Below are positions 4,911-5,949 of a stretch of DNA of 5,949 nucleotides, in pieces; the first letter of the stretch is position 1; every line of letters begins with the position of its first letter. A program made the position numbers and the translations under genes. Origin of the DNA: Rubrobacter sp. (GTDB taxonomy: Bacteria > Actinomycetota > Rubrobacteria > Rubrobacterales > Rubrobacteraceae). Where the stretch lies: the NCBI GenBank assembly GCA_020253895.1, contig JADDKG010000265.1:1-5949 (forward strand), read 5' to 3'. The notes beneath the pieces are model-generated. The model saw nothing but the letters and a program-made list of their open reading frames with translations. It was not told the origin of the DNA and searched no databases.

Positions 4911-5807
4911 GTGCATGACGGAACTTTACAACGGCTGTTCCCTGCGGCCAAGTTCGACGAGCCGCTCAGGCGCTATACGGCCTGGAAGATCGGCGGCCCG
5001 GCCGACGCCCTGTTGCAGCCGGGTAGCGTGGACGAGCTCCTCTCCGCCGTGGAGCTCGCTCGGAAGCACGGGATCCCGGTGACGGTCCTCGGCGGCGGGA
5101 CGAACGTGCTGGTGCGCGACGGCGGCATCCGGGGGCTCACCCTGCACCTCGCCAAGTCCCTCAAGGGCACAGAGCTCTCCGGGGAGACGCTGGTGGCGGA
5201 GGCGGGGGCGCTCTACCCGGTGCTGGCGAACATGACCGCCTCCAGGGGTCTTGCGGGGCTGGAGTTCGCCACCGGCATCCCGGGCACGGTCGGTGGCGCT
5301 GTGTTCATGAACGCCGGGGCCTACGGGAGCGAGACGGTGCAGGTGCTGCAGTGGGCCGAGGTCCTGCGCGACGACGGGGAGGTGGTGAGGATGGGGCCCG
5401 AGGAGCTCGGCCTCTCCTACCGCCGGAGCATCCTGCACGAACGCCCCGGCTGGGTGGTCCTCCGGGCCGCCTACCGGCTGCACCCCGGCGACCCCGAGGA
5501 GCTGCGGGAGCGCATCCGGGAGTTCAGGGCCCTGCGGATGAACGGCTCGCCGAAAAGACCGAGCTGCGGCTCGACCTTCAAGCGCCCGCCGGGGGACTTC
5601 CCCGGCCGCGTGATAGAGGCGGCCGGGCTCAAGGGGCTGCGGGTGGGACAGATAGAGGTCTCCACCGTCCACGCCAACTACTTCGTCAACCTGGGCGGCG
5701 GGACGGCGAGCGATGCCCTCCGACTCATGGAGCTGGTGCGCGAGAGGGTCCGGGAGCGGCTGGGGATCGAGCTGGAGCCCGAGGTGCGGGTCGTCGGGGA
5801 GCCCTAG
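4911..5807 (+). CDS. murB: UDP-N-acetylenolpyruvoylglucosamine reductase MurB
   Basis: The 298-residue flavoenzyme catalyses the NADPH-dependent reduction of UDP-GlcNAc-enolpyruvate to UDP-MurNAc, the second committed step of peptidoglycan synthesis in the cytoplasm. An N-terminal RYTAWKIGGPAD (21-32) leads into the FAD-binding domain with TVLGGGTNVLVRDGGIRG (58-75) and TGIPGTVGGAVFMNAGAYG (121-139). The substrate domain has LSYRRS (catalytic-type R171), PSCGSTFKRP with proton-donor serine S221, EAAGLKGLRVGQIEVSTVHANYFVN, and the C-terminal EPEVRVVG (probable catalytic glutamate E291). The short length and these motifs suggest type II MurB. GTG 4911 is the preferred start because it coincides with the predicted transcription start and gives a normal N terminus. 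The ATG at 4915 is out of frame. Its stop overlaps the convergent rhodanese stop in a shared CTAG. All key residues are present, so it should be active. Confidence 0.97.
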   Translation: MHDGTLQRLFPAAKFDEPLRRYTAWKIGGPADALLQPGSVDELLSAVELARKHGIPVTVLGGGTNVLVRDGGIRGLTLHLAKSLKGTELSGETLVAEAGALYPVLANMTASRGLAGLEFATGIPGTVGGAVFMNAGAYGSETVQVLQWAEVLRDDGEVVRMGPEELGLSYRRSILHERPGWVVLRAAYRLHPGDPEELRERIREFRALRMNGSPKRPSCGSTFKRPPGDFPGRVIEAAGLKGLRVGQIEVSTVHANYFVNLGGGTASDALRLMELVRERVRERLGIELEPEVRVVGEP

Positions 5808-5949
5808 GAGGCGGCGGGGTCCCGGTTCAGGCTGGCCACCCCGCCCTCAAGGCTGTAGGCCCGGTAGCCGCGCCCCAGCATCTCCCGCGCCAGAAGCTCC
5901 GAGCGCCGCCCGCTGGCGCACACTAGCAGGTACTCGCGCGACCGGTCGA
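5804..5949 (-). CDS. Rhodanese-domain protein, C-terminal part (5' end beyond window)
   Basis: Reading from the right edge, the minus strand gives 47 residues: DRSREYLLVCASGRRSELLA, then REMLGRGYRAYSLEGGVASL and NRDPAAS, ending at TAG 5806-5804. LLVCASGRRS is the rhodanese active-site loop, with the persulfide-carrying cysteine in C-x-x-G-x-R-S. The following helix and LEGGV strand-turn are also typical of single-domain rhodaneses. Such proteins transfer sulfane sulfur to thiol acceptors. The N-terminal part, including any further domain, lies outside the window. The gene is convergent with murB, and the two TAG stops share the palindrome CTAG. Confidence 0.88.
   Translation of the reverse strand, partial: DRSREYLLVCASGRRSELLAREMLGRGYRAYSLEGGVASLNRDPAAS

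Noticed and set aside
3998..4951. 317-residue minus-strand frame overlapping the nucleotidyltransferase in another frame
   Set aside because: It is a frame-shifted shadow of the same strand, with Gly/Arg/Pro-biased composition.
4926..5672. 248-residue minus-strand frame inside murB
   Set aside because: It is antisense to a complete murB with all motifs, and has no recognisable family.

Overview
This is a very GC-rich window with GC-biased third codon positions, GTG and TTG starts, and short or overlapping gene borders. Together with the protein content this suggests a high-GC actinobacterium, probably of the Rubrobacter/Thermoleophilia type. That is a recognition-based inference; no search was run.

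Layout. Positions 17-569 (+) hold a broken LURP-one/tubby-like gene with an in-frame amber codon and a frameshifting internal deletion. Positions 570-871 carry no convincing gene but several strong inverted repeats. A two-gene minus-strand operon follows: a TusA-family protein (1497-1246) overlapping by one base a DsrE-family protein (1246-872). The DsrE frame is interrupted by a UGA exactly where the family has the first cysteine of its CxxC motif. The frame then continues for 39 well-conserved codons to a TAG, and a hairpin starts two bases after the UGA. The best reading is a selenocysteine protein with a UGSC motif. The alternative is a nonsense mutation.

A 171-base divergent intergenic region separates this operon from a plus-strand two-component system: a DesK/NarX-class membrane histidine kinase (1669-3162) overlapping its NarL-type response regulator (3147-3806). 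The regulator converges, with only 4 bases between stops, on a minus-strand sugar-1-phosphate nucleotidyltransferase with a left-handed beta-helix tail (4851-3811). That gene is divergent from murB (4911-5807), and the two promoters appear to overlap in a 59-base gap. murB looks leaderless. Its stop overlaps the stop of a convergent rhodanese-domain gene that runs off the right edge (5949-5804).

How the genes work together. TusA, DsrE and rhodanese domains are all persulfide or sulfur-relay modules. The TusA-DsrE pair also mirrors the domain order of the selenium-associated protein YedF, which fits the proposed selenocysteine. MurB and the nucleotidyltransferase serve cell-envelope synthesis (peptidoglycan precursor and activated sugar). 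The kinase/regulator pair is of the LiaRS/DegSU architecture, often linked to envelope or stress sensing, but its signal and targets cannot be read from the sequence.
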